Assembly (NCBI GenBank): GCA_944383325.1 | Contig: CALWPC010000046.1 | Coordinates: 106,027-170,026, forward strand | DNA from: an uncultured Lachnospiraceae bacterium | Lineage (GTDB): Bacteria; Bacillota; Clostridia; Lachnospirales; Lachnospiraceae | DNA length: 64,000 nucleotides | Direction of reading: 5' to 3' | In this document: in pieces, positions 1-9,876 of the stretch | Position numbering within the stretch: the stretch's first letter is position 1 | How the letters are laid out: each line of letters opens with the position of its first letter | The notes under the pieces: model-generated | Database searches by the model: none | What the model was told of the DNA's origin: nothing | Seen by the model: only the letters and a program-made list of their open reading frames with translations | Position numbers and translations under genes: made by a program

Positions 1-1854
1 ATTGGCAGTGTCTCGACAAAAGGATTGAATCATCTCGTCTACGAGATTGTCGACAATTCGGTTGACGAGCATCTGGCCGGTTTTTGCTCGGAGATCACCG
101 TTACATTGGAAAAGGACGGTTCGGCAACCGTGGAGGACAACGGGCGGGGGATTCCGGTCGATATGCATGAAAAAGGCGTTTCCGCTGAGCGTCTCGTATT
201 TACTACACTGCATGCCGGAGGCAAATTTGATAATTCCGCATATAAAACAAGCGGCGGCCTGCACGGAGTCGGCTCATCGGTTGTCAACGCGCTGTCCACT
301 TACCTCGATGTAGAGGTGAGCATAAACGGCTATATTTATCACGACCGCTATGAGCGCGGCGTGCCGACTGTACAGCTTGAAAACGGACTGCTGCCGGTGC
401 TTGGAAAAACAAAAAAAACAGGCACAAAAGTAAATTTTCTTCCTGATCCGGATATTTTTGAAAAAACCCGTTTTAAAGAAGAAGAAATAAAAAGCAGACT
501 TCATGAAACGGCATATTTAAATCCCGAACTCACAATCCGTTTTGAGGATCGAAGGGCCGAAACGCCGGAGAGCATCATCTTTCATGAACCGGATGGAATT
601 ACAGGATTTATCCGCGACTTGAACAAAAACAAAGAGGTGGTACATGAGCCGGTCTATCTGAAAGGAGAGAGCGAGGGCATTACCGTAGAGATTGCTTTCC
701 AGTATGTTCAGGAATTCCATGAAAATATACTTGGTTTTTGCAATAATATTTTCAACGCCGAGGGCGGAACCCACCTGTCCGGTTTCAAAGCTACGTTCAC
801 GTCTGTAGTCAATTCTTACGCTCGGGAACTGGGAATTCTGAAAGAAAAGGATCCGAATTTTACAGGCGCTGACGTCCGCAATGGGATGACAGCCGTCGTT
901 TCTGTAAAACATCCGGCGCCGAGATTTGAAGGACAGACGAAAACAAAACTGGATAACCAGGATGCAGCCCGGGCTGTCAGCAAGGTTGCCAATTCAGAAA
1001 TTGTGCTTTATTTTGATAAAAATTTGGAAGTACTCAAAAATGTAATCAGCTGTGCAGAAAAAGCAGCGAAAATCCGAAAGACAGAAGAGCGCGCCAAAAC
1101 AAACTTGCTGACGAAAACAAAATTTTCCTTTGATTCGAACGGCAAGCTCTCAAACTGTGAAAGCCGTGACGCTTCTCAATGTGAAATCTTTATTGTCGAG
1201 GGAGACAGTGCGGGAGGCAGTGCAAAAAATGCACGGAACCGCAAATATCAGGCCATTTTGCCGATTCGCGGCAAAATTCTGAACGTCGAAAAAGCGAGTA
1301 TCGACAAAGTGTTGGCAAACGCGGAAATTAAAACAATGATCAATGCATTCGGATGTGGTTTTTCAGAGGGATACGGAAACGATTTTGACATCTCCAAGCT
1401 GCGCTATGATAAAATCATTATTATGGCGGATGCGGATGTGGACGGGGCGCATATCTCCACACTGCTGCTTACGCTGTTTTACCGGTTTATGCCGGAGCTG
1501 ATTTTTGAGGGTCATGTGTATCTTGCGATGCCGCCGCTGTATAAAGTAGTGCCGTCAGGGAAAAACCCCAAAAAGTCTGAAGAGGTCTATTTATATAACG
1601 ATGAGGCGCTCGCCAAATTCCGCAAAACACACCGGGAAAAATTCACCTTACAGCGGTTCAAAGGATTGGGAGAGATGGATGCGGAACAGCTCTGGGAGAC
1701 AACGCTCAATCCGCAGACACGTATTTTAAAGCAGGTAGAAATCGAAGACGCGCGCATGGCCTCCGATGTGACAGAGATGCTGATGGGCACGGAAGTGCCG
1801 CCAAGAAAACAGTTTATTTATAAAAACGCTACGGAAGCCGAGCTTGATATTTAA
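1..1854 (+). CDS. parE: DNA topoisomerase IV (or gyrase-type) subunit B, 5' end outside the window
   Basis: ATPase subunit of a type II topoisomerase; with the next gene it forms a heterotetramer that passes one duplex through another. The frame is open from base 1, where the codons read IGSVSTKG just before NHLVYEIVDNSVDE, so the TTG at 25 is not a real start and only a short N-terminus is missing. Visible parts: GHKL ATPase motifs (EIVDNSVDE, VEDNGRGIPV, GLHGVGSSVVNALS), then the TOPRIM motifs EGDSAGGSA near residue 400 and ADADVDGAH near 475, then the family C-terminus with QRFKGLGEMDAEQLW. The compact size without insertions fits Gram-positive ParE/GyrB. The call of ParE rather than GyrB rests on the partner lacking a GyrA box. 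Stop at 1852-1854; partner follows after 36 bases. Confidence 0.9.
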   Translation: MGSVSTKGLNHLVYEIVDNSVDEHLAGFCSEITVTLEKDGSATVEDNGRGIPVDMHEKGVSAERLVFTTLHAGGKFDNSAYKTSGGLHGVGSSVVNALSTYLDVEVSINGYIYHDRYERGVPTVQLENGLLPVLGKTKKTGTKVNFLPDPDIFEKTRFKEEEIKSRLHETAYLNPELTIRFEDRRAETPESIIFHEPDGITGFIRDLNKNKEVVHEPVYLKGESEGITVEIAFQYVQEFHENILGFCNNIFNAEGGTHLSGFKATFTSVVNSYARELGILKEKDPNFTGADVRNGMTAVVSVKHPAPRFEGQTKTKLDNQDAARAVSKVANSEIVLYFDKNLEVLKNVISCAEKAAKIRKTEERAKTNLLTKTKFSFDSNGKLSNCESRDASQCEIFIVEGDSAGGSAKNARNRKYQAILPIRGKILNVEKASIDKVLANAEIKTMINAFGCGFSEGYGNDFDISKLRYDKIIIMADADVDGAHISTLLLTLFYRFMPELIFEGHVYLAMPPLYKVVPSGKNPKKSEEVYLYNDEALAKFRKTHREKFTLQRFKGLGEMDAEQLWETTLNPQTRILKQVEIEDARMASDVTEMLMGTEVPPRKQFIYKNATEAELDI

Positions 1855-1890
1855 CCGCAAACCGGTGAACGCATTTGCATGGAGGAAATT

Positions 1891-4119
1891 ATGGAACAGC
1901 AGATTATCAAAACGGAATATTCAGACATCATGAGAAAGTCTTACATTGATTATGCAATGAGCGTCATTGTGGCGCGTGCGCTGCCCGATGCGCGCGACGG
2001 ATTAAAACCGGTGCAGCGCCGAACACTGTATGATATGTATGAACTTGGTATCCGCTATGATCGCCCCTACAGAAAATGCGCGCGTATCGTCGGGGATACG
2101 ATGGGTAAATACCATCCGCACGGCGACGCGTCGATTTACGATGCGCTTGTAGTCATGGCGCAGGATTTTAAAAAAGGCCTCCCGCTGATTGACGGGCACG
2201 GAAATTTTGGCTCGATTGAAGGAGACGGCGCGGCTGCCATGCGTTATACCGAAGCACGGCTTCAAAAAGTTACGCAAATGGCATACCTCTCCGATCTCGA
2301 CAAAAATGTAGTGGATTTTGTTCCGAATTTTGATGAAACAGAGCGGGAGCCTGCAGTGCTTCCGGTTCGGATTCCGAATCTCCTTGTAAACGGAGCGGAA
2401 GGAATCGCCGTAGGGATGGCAACGAATATTCCGCCTCACAATTTGGGCGAGGTTGTAGACGCCGCAATCGCCTATCTTAAAAATCCGAATATTTCACTGG
2501 AGCGTCTGATGAAGCTGATACAGGGGCCGGATTTTCCCACCGGAGGCGTCGTGACAAACCAGGAAGATCTGCTCGAAATTTACCGCACGGGAACCGGTAA
2601 AATTAAAATTCGCGGGCAGATTGAAGTGGAAAAAGCAAAAGGCGGCCGGCAAAAACTGGTCATCAAAGATATTCCCTATACCATGATGGGTGCGAATATC
2701 GGCAAATTTTTAAACGATGTATATTCTCTTGTGGAAACAAAAAAGACAAATGACATTGTCGATATTGTCAATGAATCTTCCAAGGAGGGCATCCGCATTG
2801 TATTGGAGCTTCGCAGAGGCGCAGATGTCGAACATCTGACTAACATGCTGTATAAAAAGACAAAACTGCAGGATACGTTTGGCGTCAATATGCTTGCGGT
2901 GGCAAACGGCAGACCGGAGACAATGGGACTGAAGGAGATCTTAGAGCATTATGCGGACTTTCAGTATGATCTCGCCACACGCAAATATAATTATCTTCTC
3001 GACCGGGAGATGGAGAAAAAAGAAATTCAAGAAGGGCTGATCGAGGCGTGCAACGTCATTGATCTCATTATTGAAATTCTCCGCGGCAGCGCCAATATCC
3101 AGGATGTACGCGCATGCCTGACAGCGGGGCGCACAGACGGCATCCAATTTAAGTCCCAGGAATCCAAAGAGCAGGCGGCCGGTCTGCATTTTACTGAAAA
3201 ACAGGCGACAGCCATTCTCGAAATGCGCCTGTATAAACTGATTGGCCTGGAGATTGAAGCACTGCAGCGAGAGCATGACGAGACGCTGCGGAAAATTGCA
3301 TCCTATCTCGATATTTTAAATTCGCATTCCGCCATGAATGAAGTATTGATCTCTGAACTGCAAAGTATCAAAAAAGAGTTTGCAGTTCCGAGAAAAACAC
3401 ATATTGCGAATATTGCGGATGTGATCTATGAGGAGAAAAAAATTGAGGAAATGCCGGTCATCTTCGTAATGGACCGCTTTGGATATGCAAAGACGATTGA
3501 TGTTGCGACTTTTGAGCGCAATATAGATACGGTCACCAAAGAATACCGCTATGTCCTCAAGGTGATGAATACCGGATTTGTCGGCATCTTTACAAATACC
3601 GGTTTTCTGCACCGAATCAAAATTCAGGACTTGCCGGCGGGCAAACTGAAAGATAAAGGAACGCCGATTGATAATGTCAGTCATTATGACAGCGGAACGG
3701 AATCGGTGTTGTCTGTGGAATCCATGTCTGGGCTGTCAGACTCACCGCTTTTGTTTGTGACTAAACACGGATTTGTAAAACTGGTGGACGGCGCGGAATT
3801 TCAGGTGGCAAAGCGCACAGTAGCGGCTAGCAAGCTCTCAGAAAATGATGAGCTTCTTCTGGTATCCAAAGTCAGCGGCACTGAACATGTGGTGCTGCAG
3901 AGCGAGGGTGGATATTTTTTACGGTTTCCGCTGTCGGAAATTCCGGCAAAGAAAAAAACGGCCATCGGCGTGCGGGGAATGAAGCTTGGCGACAAGGATT
4001 CGCTTCAGGCAGCATATGTGCTCACAGACAGCGACGTCGTCGTGACTTATAAGGAACGGCAGGTGCACATTAATCGCCTGCAAATATCAAAACGCGACAA
4101 TAAGGGCGTCAAACGCTAA
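1891..4119 (+). CDS. parC: DNA topoisomerase IV (or gyrase-type) subunit A
   Basis: DNA breakage-reunion subunit of the topoisomerase. The catalytic tyrosine lies in RYTEARL near residue 119, and the winged-helix/tower region begins with [21 protein letters not shown]. The C-terminal beta-pinwheel region has no QRRGGKG GyrA box, which favours ParC over GyrA. Length 742 residues. Start choice: an ATG lies at 1879, but the GGAGG at 1881-1885 is inside that extension and sits 5 bases before the ATG at 1891 ([18 protein letters not shown]), so 1891 is preferred. It forms an operon with the B subunit upstream and gltX 29 bases downstream. Confidence 0.9.
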   Translation: MEQQIIKTEYSDIMRKSYIDYAMSVIVARALPDARDGLKPVQRRTLYDMYELGIRYDRPYRKCARIVGDTMGKYHPHGDASIYDALVVMAQDFKKGLPLIDGHGNFGSIEGDGAAAMRYTEARLQKVTQMAYLSDLDKNVVDFVPNFDETEREPAVLPVRIPNLLVNGAEGIAVGMATNIPPHNLGEVVDAAIAYLKNPNISLERLMKLIQGPDFPTGGVVTNQEDLLEIYRTGTGKIKIRGQIEVEKAKGGRQKLVIKDIPYTMMGANIGKFLNDVYSLVETKKTNDIVDIVNESSKEGIRIVLELRRGADVEHLTNMLYKKTKLQDTFGVNMLAVANGRPETMGLKEILEHYADFQYDLATRKYNYLLDREMEKKEIQEGLIEACNVIDLIIEILRGSANIQDVRACLTAGRTDGIQFKSQESKEQAAGLHFTEKQATAILEMRLYKLIGLEIEALQREHDETLRKIASYLDILNSHSAMNEVLISELQSIKKEFAVPRKTHIANIADVIYEEKKIEEMPVIFVMDRFGYAKTIDVATFERNIDTVTKEYRYVLKVMNTGFVGIFTNTGFLHRIKIQDLPAGKLKDKGTPIDNVSHYDSGTESVLSVESMSGLSDSPLLFVTKHGFVKLVDGAEFQVAKRTVAASKLSENDELLLVSKVSGTEHVVLQSEGGYFLRFPLSEIPAKKKTAIGVRGMKLGDKDSLQAAYVLTDSDVVVTYKERQVHINRLQISKRDNKGVKR

Positions 4120-4148
4120 GCAGGGATATAAAAGGAGGAGAAACGAAC

Positions 4149-5609
4149 ATGAGCAAAGTAAAGACGAGGTTTGCCCCCAGTCCAACAGGAAAAATGCATG
4201 TGGGAAATTTGCGCACAGCGCTTTATGAGTATTTGATTGCAAAGCATGCCGGAGGAACCTTTATGCTCCGTATTGAAGATACGGATCAGGAGCGGTATGT
4301 GGAGGGCGCTCTTGACATCATATACCGGACATTGAAAAAAGCGGGGATTACCCATGATGAAGGACCGGATAAAGACGGGGGAGTAGGGCCGTATGTGCAG
4401 AGCGAACGGCAGGCAGCCGGCATTTATATGACTTACGCGCAGCAGTTAATTGAAAAAGGAGAAGCATACTACTGTTTCTGTGACAGAGAACGTCTCGATT
4501 CTCTGAAGCAATCTGCCGCAGAGAAAGAAATTGTTGTTTATGATAAACATTGCCTTTCGCTTTCCAAGGAAGAAGTGGAACAGAAACTGGCGGATCACGT
4601 CCCGTACGTGATTCGGCAAAACATTCCAAGAGAAGGCACAACGACGTTCTATGACGAGATTTATGGGGAAATTTGCGTGGACAACGCAGAATTGGACGAC
4701 ATGATCCTCATCAAATCAGACGGCTATCCAACGTATAATTTTGCCAATGTTGTCGACGATCACCTGATGGGAGTAACGCATGTTGTGCGCGGAAATGAAT
4801 ATCTGAGCTCTGCGCCGAAATATACGCGGCTTTATCAGGCGTTCGGATGGCAGGAGCCGGTTTATATTCACTGTCCGCTGATTACGGATGAAGAGCACAA
4901 GAAGCTGTCGAAACGAAGCGGACATTCTTCGTTCGAGGATCTGCTTGAACAGGGATTTTTGCCGGAAGCCATTGTGAATTTTGTGGCGCTTCTCGGTTGG
5001 TGTCCTGCGGATAACCGCGAAATATTCTCTCTTGATGAGCTGATTGAGGCGTTTGATTATCATCATATGAGCAAATCGCCTGCAGTGTTTGATATGACCA
5101 AACTCCGTTGGATGAACGGGGAATATTTAAAAAAGATGGATGCCGAAACATTTTATACAATGGCGCTTCCTTATTTGCAGCAGCATGTTCACCGGTCGGT
5201 TGATCTTCATAAGCTTGCCGCAATGGTTCAGACACGGATCGAGGTGTTTCCGGATATTGCCGGACATGTGGACTTTATAGACAATCTTCCGGAATACGAC
5301 CTATCTATGTATACGCATAAAAAAATGAAAACCAATGCGCAGACGTCTCTGTCCGTTTTAAAAGAAGTGCTTCCTGTAATGGAAGGGCAGACGGATTATT
5401 CCAATGACGCGCTTTATGCGGTTTTGTCTGAACTGATTCAAGAAAAAGGATATAAGAATGGCTATGTAATGTGGCCCATACGAACCGCCCTGTCCGGAAA
5501 ACAGACAACGCCATGCGGGGCAACCGAGCTTATGGAACTGCTCGGAAAAGAAGAGTCGCTTCGGCGTCTGAAAGACGGAATTGCCCATCTGGAAAGAGGC
5601 GCCGATTGA
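4149..5609 (+). CDS. gltX: Glutamate--tRNA ligase
   Basis: Class I aminoacyl-tRNA synthetase charging tRNA-Glu (and in many Firmicutes also tRNA-Gln for later amidation). The HIGH-type signature reads HVGN near residue 18, after APSPTGKM, and the KMSKS-type loop reads KLSKRSG near residue 252. A C-terminal anticodon-binding helical domain follows. Length 486 residues is standard. An AAAGGAGG ribosome binding site at about 4131-4138 precedes the ATG. The stop TGA overlaps the next gene's ATG by one base (TGATG at 5607-5611), indicating translational coupling to the helicase. Confidence 0.95.
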   Translation: MSKVKTRFAPSPTGKMHVGNLRTALYEYLIAKHAGGTFMLRIEDTDQERYVEGALDIIYRTLKKAGITHDEGPDKDGGVGPYVQSERQAAGIYMTYAQQLIEKGEAYYCFCDRERLDSLKQSAAEKEIVVYDKHCLSLSKEEVEQKLADHVPYVIRQNIPREGTTTFYDEIYGEICVDNAELDDMILIKSDGYPTYNFANVVDDHLMGVTHVVRGNEYLSSAPKYTRLYQAFGWQEPVYIHCPLITDEEHKKLSKRSGHSSFEDLLEQGFLPEAIVNFVALLGWCPADNREIFSLDELIEAFDYHHMSKSPAVFDMTKLRWMNGEYLKKMDAETFYTMALPYLQQHVHRSVDLHKLAAMVQTRIEVFPDIAGHVDFIDNLPEYDLSMYTHKKMKTNAQTSLSVLKEVLPVMEGQTDYSNDALYAVLSELIQEKGYKNGYVMWPIRTALSGKQTTPCGATELMELLGKEESLRRLKDGIAHLERGAD

Positions 5610-7108
5610 TGTACAGTGAAGAGCAGCTGCGGGCTATCCGGCACGGGGATGGCCCAATGCTCGTTCTGGCCGGACCGGGCTCCGGAAAAACGGCGGTCAT
5701 TGCGGAGCGCGTCCGTTATTTGACACAGAGGCTGAAGGTGAGCGATGAGCAAATTTTAGTAATTACCTTTACGCGCGCCGCCGCCTGTGAAATGCAGTCC
5801 CGCTATCAGAAAATAGCGGGAGACAGCCAGGTGCATTTTTCGACCATTCACTCGCTTTCTTTTCAAATACTGCGGCAATCCGCTGCGATTTCCCCATCCC
5901 AGATTGTAACCGAGTCCGAGCGTCTTCGAATGCTAAGTCAGGTTCTGCTTACGTTTCAGCTGCAGCATATTTTTACGGTTCAAGACTTTTCCAGTATGGT
6001 ATCCCGTTATAAATGTGCCGGCGCAGACAAAGCGGACGTCATTGACGCATTTACAAAAACACGTCTCAAAGAAGAATTTGATCTTGAAATCACCGAATTG
6101 TTTGACGGTTATCAGAGACTGTTGTGGATGGAAGACAAATTGGATCTGGATGATTTGTCGATAGCCGCAACCAGATTGCTGCAAAATGATCCGATCGCTC
6201 ACGCGCTCTGGGTGAAGAGGTACACATATATTTTAATTGACGAATTTCAGGATGTCAGCAACGCGCAGTTTGCCCTGATGAGACTTCTGATACACCCTGC
6301 GCGTCATAATGTCTTTGCTGTCGGTGATGACGACCAGTCCATTTACAGTTTTCGGGGAGCAGATCCAACCGTAATGCACATGTTTTTAAACGTGTTTCCA
6401 AAAGCGCAGCGGATCACTCTCGGCCGCAATTACCGGTGCGGTTCAGAGATTGTGCAAAAATCCAGTAAATTGATTGCGCATAACCGCTCCCGGTTTGCAA
6501 AACATTTGGTTTCTCATGCAGCTGTACATGCCAACGTGTCCGTCATTTGCTGTGAAACGCCGCGTCAGGAAGCGTTATATATTGTGGAATCACTGCAATC
6601 CATACCAACTGACGACACCAAGCCGTCCGCCGCGATTCTGACACGAAACCGGGCGTCTCTGCGCCTTTATGAATCTGCTCTTCGGCAGGCGGGCATCGGC
6701 CCACAGCGCGTTGCGCTCGCCACGTTTCACGGGGCAAAGGGACTGGAATTTGATACCGTTTATCTTCCTGAGCTGATTGAGGGAATCTGCCCCTGGATGA
6801 ACGGCATACAAATTGAAAATCTGGAGGAAGAACGGCGCATACTCTATGTGGCCATGACCAGAGCGAAGAGCAGCCTGCATATCCTGTTTCCGAAAGAATA
6901 TCGAACAAAAAACACCCATCCCTCACGATTTCTCAGAGAAATGGGTGTAGATCAACGTCATATTGTTGATTATATGTCCTCTTCATCGACAAGCTCGTCA
7001 AACTCCTGTTCGTCAAGCCATTCGTCAAAGGCTTCATCGACAAGCTCCGCCTCCCCGTCATCCACAATATTATCCAGGACGGGCTCCTCGTTCTCATCCT
7101 CCGAATAG
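5609..7108 (+). CDS. UvrD/PcrA-like superfamily 1 helicase, compact form
   Basis: ATP-dependent 3'-5' DNA helicase family member. All SF1A motifs are visible: Walker A AGPGSGKT near residue 25, Ia ITFTRAAACEMQ, II DEFQDVSNAQ, III GDDDQSIYSFRGAD, IV LGRNYRCGSEI, V TFHGAKGLEFDTVYLPE and VI EERRILYVAMTRAK. At 499 residues it is much shorter than PcrA (about 730), with reduced 1B/2B subdomains. The ATG at 5609 overlaps the gltX stop. The last 50 or so residues are almost pure Ser/Thr because the gene runs 139 bases into the convergent DUF1292 gene, whose Asp/Glu codons read as Ser on this strand; this tail is probably not a functional domain. Confidence 0.88.
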   Translation: MYSEEQLRAIRHGDGPMLVLAGPGSGKTAVIAERVRYLTQRLKVSDEQILVITFTRAAACEMQSRYQKIAGDSQVHFSTIHSLSFQILRQSAAISPSQIVTESERLRMLSQVLLTFQLQHIFTVQDFSSMVSRYKCAGADKADVIDAFTKTRLKEEFDLEITELFDGYQRLLWMEDKLDLDDLSIAATRLLQNDPIAHALWVKRYTYILIDEFQDVSNAQFALMRLLIHPARHNVFAVGDDDQSIYSFRGADPTVMHMFLNVFPKAQRITLGRNYRCGSEIVQKSSKLIAHNRSRFAKHLVSHAAVHANVSVICCETPRQEALYIVESLQSIPTDDTKPSAAILTRNRASLRLYESALRQAGIGPQRVALATFHGAKGLEFDTVYLPELIEGICPWMNGIQIENLEEERRILYVAMTRAKSSLHILFPKEYRTKNTHPSRFLREMGVDQRHIVDYMSSSSTSSSNSCSSSHSSKASSTSSASPSSTILSRTGSSFSSSE

Positions 7109-7278
7109 CGATAAATATAAACCGAACTGTCAGCGTCGTCAGAATTGTCTGTTAGCGGCAGAAGCGCAATATAATCCCGTCCGGCAGCCTCAAAAATGGT
7201 TAAAATCTGGCATTCTACTTCAGAGCCGTCATCGAGAAACAGCGTAATCGTATCATACATGGTATTGTCGTTGTCCAT
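6970..7278 (-). CDS. DUF1292 (YrzB-like) acidic protein
   Basis: Small cytosolic protein of unknown function, 102 residues. The N-terminal half matches the DUF1292 pattern: a hydrophobic-polar beta segment MYDTITLFLDDGSEVEC, then ILTIFEAAGRDYIALLPL, then VYIYRYSEDE. The C-terminal 45 residues are extremely acidic (for example DEWLDEQEFDELVDEEDI). The start at 7278 is chosen over an upstream ATG at 7323 because AAGGAGG (rc of 7289-7295) sits 10 bases before it. It is convergent with, and overlaps, the end of the helicase gene. DUF1292 genes are widespread in Firmicutes near ruvX-type genes; here it stands alone. Confidence 0.85.
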   Translation of the reverse strand: MDNDNTMYDTITLFLDDGSEVECQILTIFEAAGRDYIALLPLTDNSDDADSSVYIYRYSEDENEEPVLDNIVDDGEAELVDEAFDEWLDEQEFDELVDEEDI

Positions 7279-7390
7279 AGCGGCAAATCCTCCTTTTTTC
7301 CTGTAATCATTATTAGTATACATGGTTTTTTTGCCAAAGAAAAGTGCAGAATGAAAAATGTTTTTTACTGTAAATCTATCTGAAATTTAG

Positions 7391-7419
7391 TTGACAATTA
7401 TTGCCTGGTATGCTATGTT
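7391..7419 (+). promoter_or_regulatory. Promoter of the rplU operon
   Basis: TTGACA at 7391-7396, a 17-base spacer and TATGTT at 7414-7419 with an extended -10 TG at 7411-7412. It is followed by the leader RNA and rplU. Seen directly; activity is inferred. Confidence 0.75.
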
Positions 7420-7426
7420 AATTAAG

Positions 7427-7524
7427 TATGCCGCACAGTGTGGTTATAAGCAGTGCAAAAGCAGATTCTGTTTCTTTGCATTCACCGAAACTGGCGAGTA
7501 TGAGAGGATAGGAGGTGCCCTATT
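7427..7524 (+). ncRNA. Ribosomal protein L21 leader RNA
   Basis: Untranslated leader between the promoter and the rplU ATG. It contains short conserved-looking blocks such as AGTGCAAAAGCAG and GGCGAGTATGAGAGGATAGG ending in the ribosome binding site, at the place where Firmicutes carry the L21 autoregulatory leader. The match is from memory of the family layout, not an alignment. Exact 5' end is inferred from the promoter. Confidence 0.65.
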
Positions 7525-7833
7525 ATGTACGCAATTATTGCAACTGGCGGAAAGCAGTACAAAGTTTCCGAAGGCGATGTGATCAAGGTGGAAAAGCTTG
7601 GCGTAAATGCAGGCGACATTGTTACTTTTGATCAGGTACTGGCAGTCAACAATGGTTCCCTTGTTGTCGGCGATCCGGTCGTGAAAGGCGCAACAGTAAG
7701 CGCTTCAGTCGTATCGGAAGGCAAGCATCGCAAAGTCATTGTATATAAGTACAAGAGAAAATCCGGCTACCATAAGAAAAATGGACACAGACAGCCGTTT
7801 ACTCAGGTTCGGATTGAAGCGATCAACGCATAA
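7525..7833 (+). CDS. rplU: 50S ribosomal protein L21
   Basis: Large-subunit protein binding 23S rRNA. The N-terminus [18 protein letters not shown] and the C-terminal [19 protein letters not shown] are diagnostic. 102 residues, normal length. AGGAGG at 7510-7515 precedes the ATG. First gene of the rplU-prp-rpmA operon, 12 bases before prp. Confidence 0.98.
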   Translation: MYAIIATGGKQYKVSEGDVIKVEKLGVNAGDIVTFDQVLAVNNGSLVVGDPVVKGATVSASVVSEGKHRKVIVYKYKRKSGYHKKNGHRQPFTQVRIEAINA

Positions 7834-7845
7834 TGGTGATACAAT

Positions 7846-8175
7846 ATGATCAAGCTAACAGTAAAGCGAACAGCAGAGAAAGAGTACATGGGATTTACAT
7901 GCCGCGGACATGCAGGATATGCGGACTACGGGCAGGATATTGTATGCGCGGGTGTCTCCGCACTCGTTGTTTCAATGATCCAGAGCATTGATGCCCTGAC
8001 CGAGGACGTCATCACAACATCTGCCGATGAAGAGACCGGCGAGGTGATTTGTTCCTTTGCGCAGCCGGCTTCCAAGGAAGCGACGCTGTTACTGGACGCC
8101 CTGCTGATCGGCTGCCGTTCGATTGCTGCTGAATACGGTGACGATTATATTGAGATTACGTTCAGGGAGGTGTAA
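7846..8175 (+). CDS. prp: Ribosomal-processing cysteine protease Prp (YsxB)
   Basis: Cysteine protease that removes the N-terminal extension of ribosomal protein L27 in Firmicutes. The catalytic His and Cys are in [21 protein letters not shown] near residues 22-40. 109 residues, typical. It sits between rplU and rpmA as is usual, and the neighbouring rpmA product carries a matching cleavage site, so substrate and enzyme are both present. The stop is two bases before the rpmA ATG. Confidence 0.93.
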   Translation: MIKLTVKRTAEKEYMGFTCRGHAGYADYGQDIVCAGVSALVVSMIQSIDALTEDVITTSADEETGEVICSFAQPASKEATLLLDALLIGCRSIAAEYGDDYIEITFREV

Positions 8176-8177
8176 TC

Positions 8178-8468
8178 ATGTTAAAGATGAACTTACAGCT
8201 TTTTGCACATAAAAAGGGAGTCGGTTCCACCAAGAACGGCCGTGATTCCGAATCCAAACGACTTGGTGCAAAGAGAGCGGACGGACAGTTTGTCAAAGCC
8301 GGCAATATTCTGTACAGACAGCGCGGAACAAAAATTCATCCGGGTGAAAATGTCGGAATCGGCGGAGATGACACGTTATACGCACTGGTGGATGGCGTTC
8401 TGCGCTTTGAGCGGAAGGGAAGAGACAAGAAGCGCGCCTGCGTTTATCCGGTAGCCAGTAACGAGTAA
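8178..8468 (+). CDS. rpmA: 50S ribosomal protein L27 with a Prp-cleaved leader
   Basis: Large-subunit protein reaching the peptidyl transferase centre. The N-terminus [20 protein letters not shown] has the Firmicutes extension ending in LQLF just before AHKKG, the known Prp cut site, so mature L27 should start at Ala. The core pattern [21 protein letters not shown] is canonical. 96 residues. GGGAGG ends directly before the start region and an intrinsic terminator follows 16 bases after the stop. Confidence 0.98.
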   Translation: MLKMNLQLFAHKKGVGSTKNGRDSESKRLGAKRADGQFVKAGNILYRQRGTKIHPGENVGIGGDDTLYALVDGVLRFERKGRDKKRACVYPVASNE

Positions 8469-8484
8469 ATGATGAATTGACAGA

Positions 8485-8514
8485 AGGCTTCAAACGTATG
8501 TTTGAAGCCTTTTT
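8485..8514 (+). terminator. Intrinsic terminator after rpmA
   Basis: Perfect 11-bp stem (8485-8495 with 8500-8510), 4-base loop, followed by a short T run at 8511-8514. It closes the rplU-prp-rpmA unit and leaves obgE to readthrough or its own promoter. Confidence 0.85.
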
Positions 8515-8568
8515 CAAAATAGATTTGATATACGCCATGAATAAGCACAGGAAAGGATGCGAAAAACA

Positions 8569-9855
8569 ATGGGATTTGCAGACAGGGCAACCATTATTGT
8601 CCGTTCCGGCAAAGGCGGCGACGGTCACGTGAGTTTTCGCCGTGAAAAATATGTGCCGAACGGCGGACCGGACGGCGGCGACGGCGGCAAAGGTGGAGAT
8701 GTGATCGTGATTGTGGACGACGGCGTAAATACGCTCGGGGATTACCGCCACCGCCGCAAATATGCGGCCCAGGACGGCGAACCGGGCGGCAAACGAAATT
8801 GTCGGGGCAAAAACGGGGCGGATCTGTATTTGAAAGTGCCGTATGGAACGATTTTGCGCGAAGCGGAGAGTAAAAAAATTATTGCAGATATGTCGGGCGA
8901 CCGCAGACGCTTTGTTCTTCTGACCGGAGGCAAGGGCGGCCTTGGCAACCAACATTACGCGACAGCTACAATGCAGGCGCCGAAATATGCCAAACCGGGA
9001 CAGGCTGCCAAAGAGCTGACTGTGGAGATGGAATTAAAGGTGATTGCCGATGTGGGGCTAGTCGGATTTCCAAATGTGGGAAAATCCACCTTTTTATCCA
9101 GGGTTACAAATGCACAGCCCAAAATTGCCAACTATCATTTTACAACACTTCATCCCAATCTGGGCGTAGTCGATCTTGAAGGCGCAGGCGGTTTTGTCAT
9201 TGCCGACATTCCGGGCCTGATTGAGGGCGCCAGTGAGGGCGTCGGTCTCGGACATGCGTTTTTGCGTCATATTGAACGCACCAAGGTACTGATTCACCTT
9301 GTAGACGCTGCGTCTACAGAGGGCCGCGACCCGGTGGAGGACGTCTATGCCATTAACCGCGAAATTGAGACTTATAATGCCGATTTGATGAATCGTCCGC
9401 AGGTGATTGCGGCAAATAAAATGGATGTGGTGCAGGATGAACAGACCGATCCGATAAAGCGGCTCAAAGAGGAATTTGAACCGCAGGGTATGCGTGTATT
9501 TCCTGTTTCTGCGGTGACAGGACAAGGCGTTCAGGAATTGCTCTACCATGTGCAGAATCTCCTTAGCGGACTCAGTGAACAGCCGATTGTATTTGAACAG
9601 GAATACGATCCTGAAGAAATTCCACCGGTGGAAGGCGGATTTACAGTTACCCGCGATGACAGCGGAGCGTTTATTGTAGAAGGCACGTTGATTGAAAAAA
9701 TGCTCGGGTATACAAATCTGGATTCGGAGCGCGGATTTTTGTTTTTTCAGAAATTTTTGCGCGACCGGGGCATTTTAGAAAAATTAGAAGATGCCGGCAT
9801 TACAGAAGGCGATACGGTGAAAATGTATGATCTGCAATTTGAATATTACAAATAA
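8569..9855 (+). CDS. obgE: Obg family GTPase
   Basis: Ribosome-assembly and stress GTPase. Three parts are visible: the glycine-rich Obg fold (residues 1-155, GGPDGGDGGKGGD), the G domain (G1 GFPNVGKST, G3 DIPGLIEGASEG, G4 NKMD), and a C-terminal OCT domain ending DTVKMYDLQFEYYK. An ATG at 8557 is in frame, but Clostridial Obg proteins begin at the equivalent of MGFADRATIIVRSGKGG, so 8569 is preferred (AAAGG lies about 12 bases upstream). 428 residues. yhbY, its usual downstream neighbour, is not here but at 31.3 kb. Confidence 0.95.
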   Translation: MGFADRATIIVRSGKGGDGHVSFRREKYVPNGGPDGGDGGKGGDVIVIVDDGVNTLGDYRHRRKYAAQDGEPGGKRNCRGKNGADLYLKVPYGTILREAESKKIIADMSGDRRRFVLLTGGKGGLGNQHYATATMQAPKYAKPGQAAKELTVEMELKVIADVGLVGFPNVGKSTFLSRVTNAQPKIANYHFTTLHPNLGVVDLEGAGGFVIADIPGLIEGASEGVGLGHAFLRHIERTKVLIHLVDAASTEGRDPVEDVYAINREIETYNADLMNRPQVIAANKMDVVQDEQTDPIKRLKEEFEPQGMRVFPVSAVTGQGVQELLYHVQNLLSGLSEQPIVFEQEYDPEEIPPVEGGFTVTRDDSGAFIVEGTLIEKMLGYTNLDSERGFLFFQKFLRDRGILEKLEDAGITEGDTVKMYDLQFEYYK

Positions 9856-9876
9856 ACAACAGCGCGGAGAGAGCCG

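Noticed and set aside
25..1854. TTG 25 as the topoisomerase B start
   Set aside because: The frame is open to base 1 and upstream codons match the family, so the gene simply runs off the window.
6943..7108. Serine-rich tail of the helicase as a linker domain
   Set aside because: It is the complement of the acidic DUF1292 codons, so the composition is explained.
8293..8955. 220-codon minus-strand frame
   Set aside because: Shadow of rpmA/obgE spanning a terminator.
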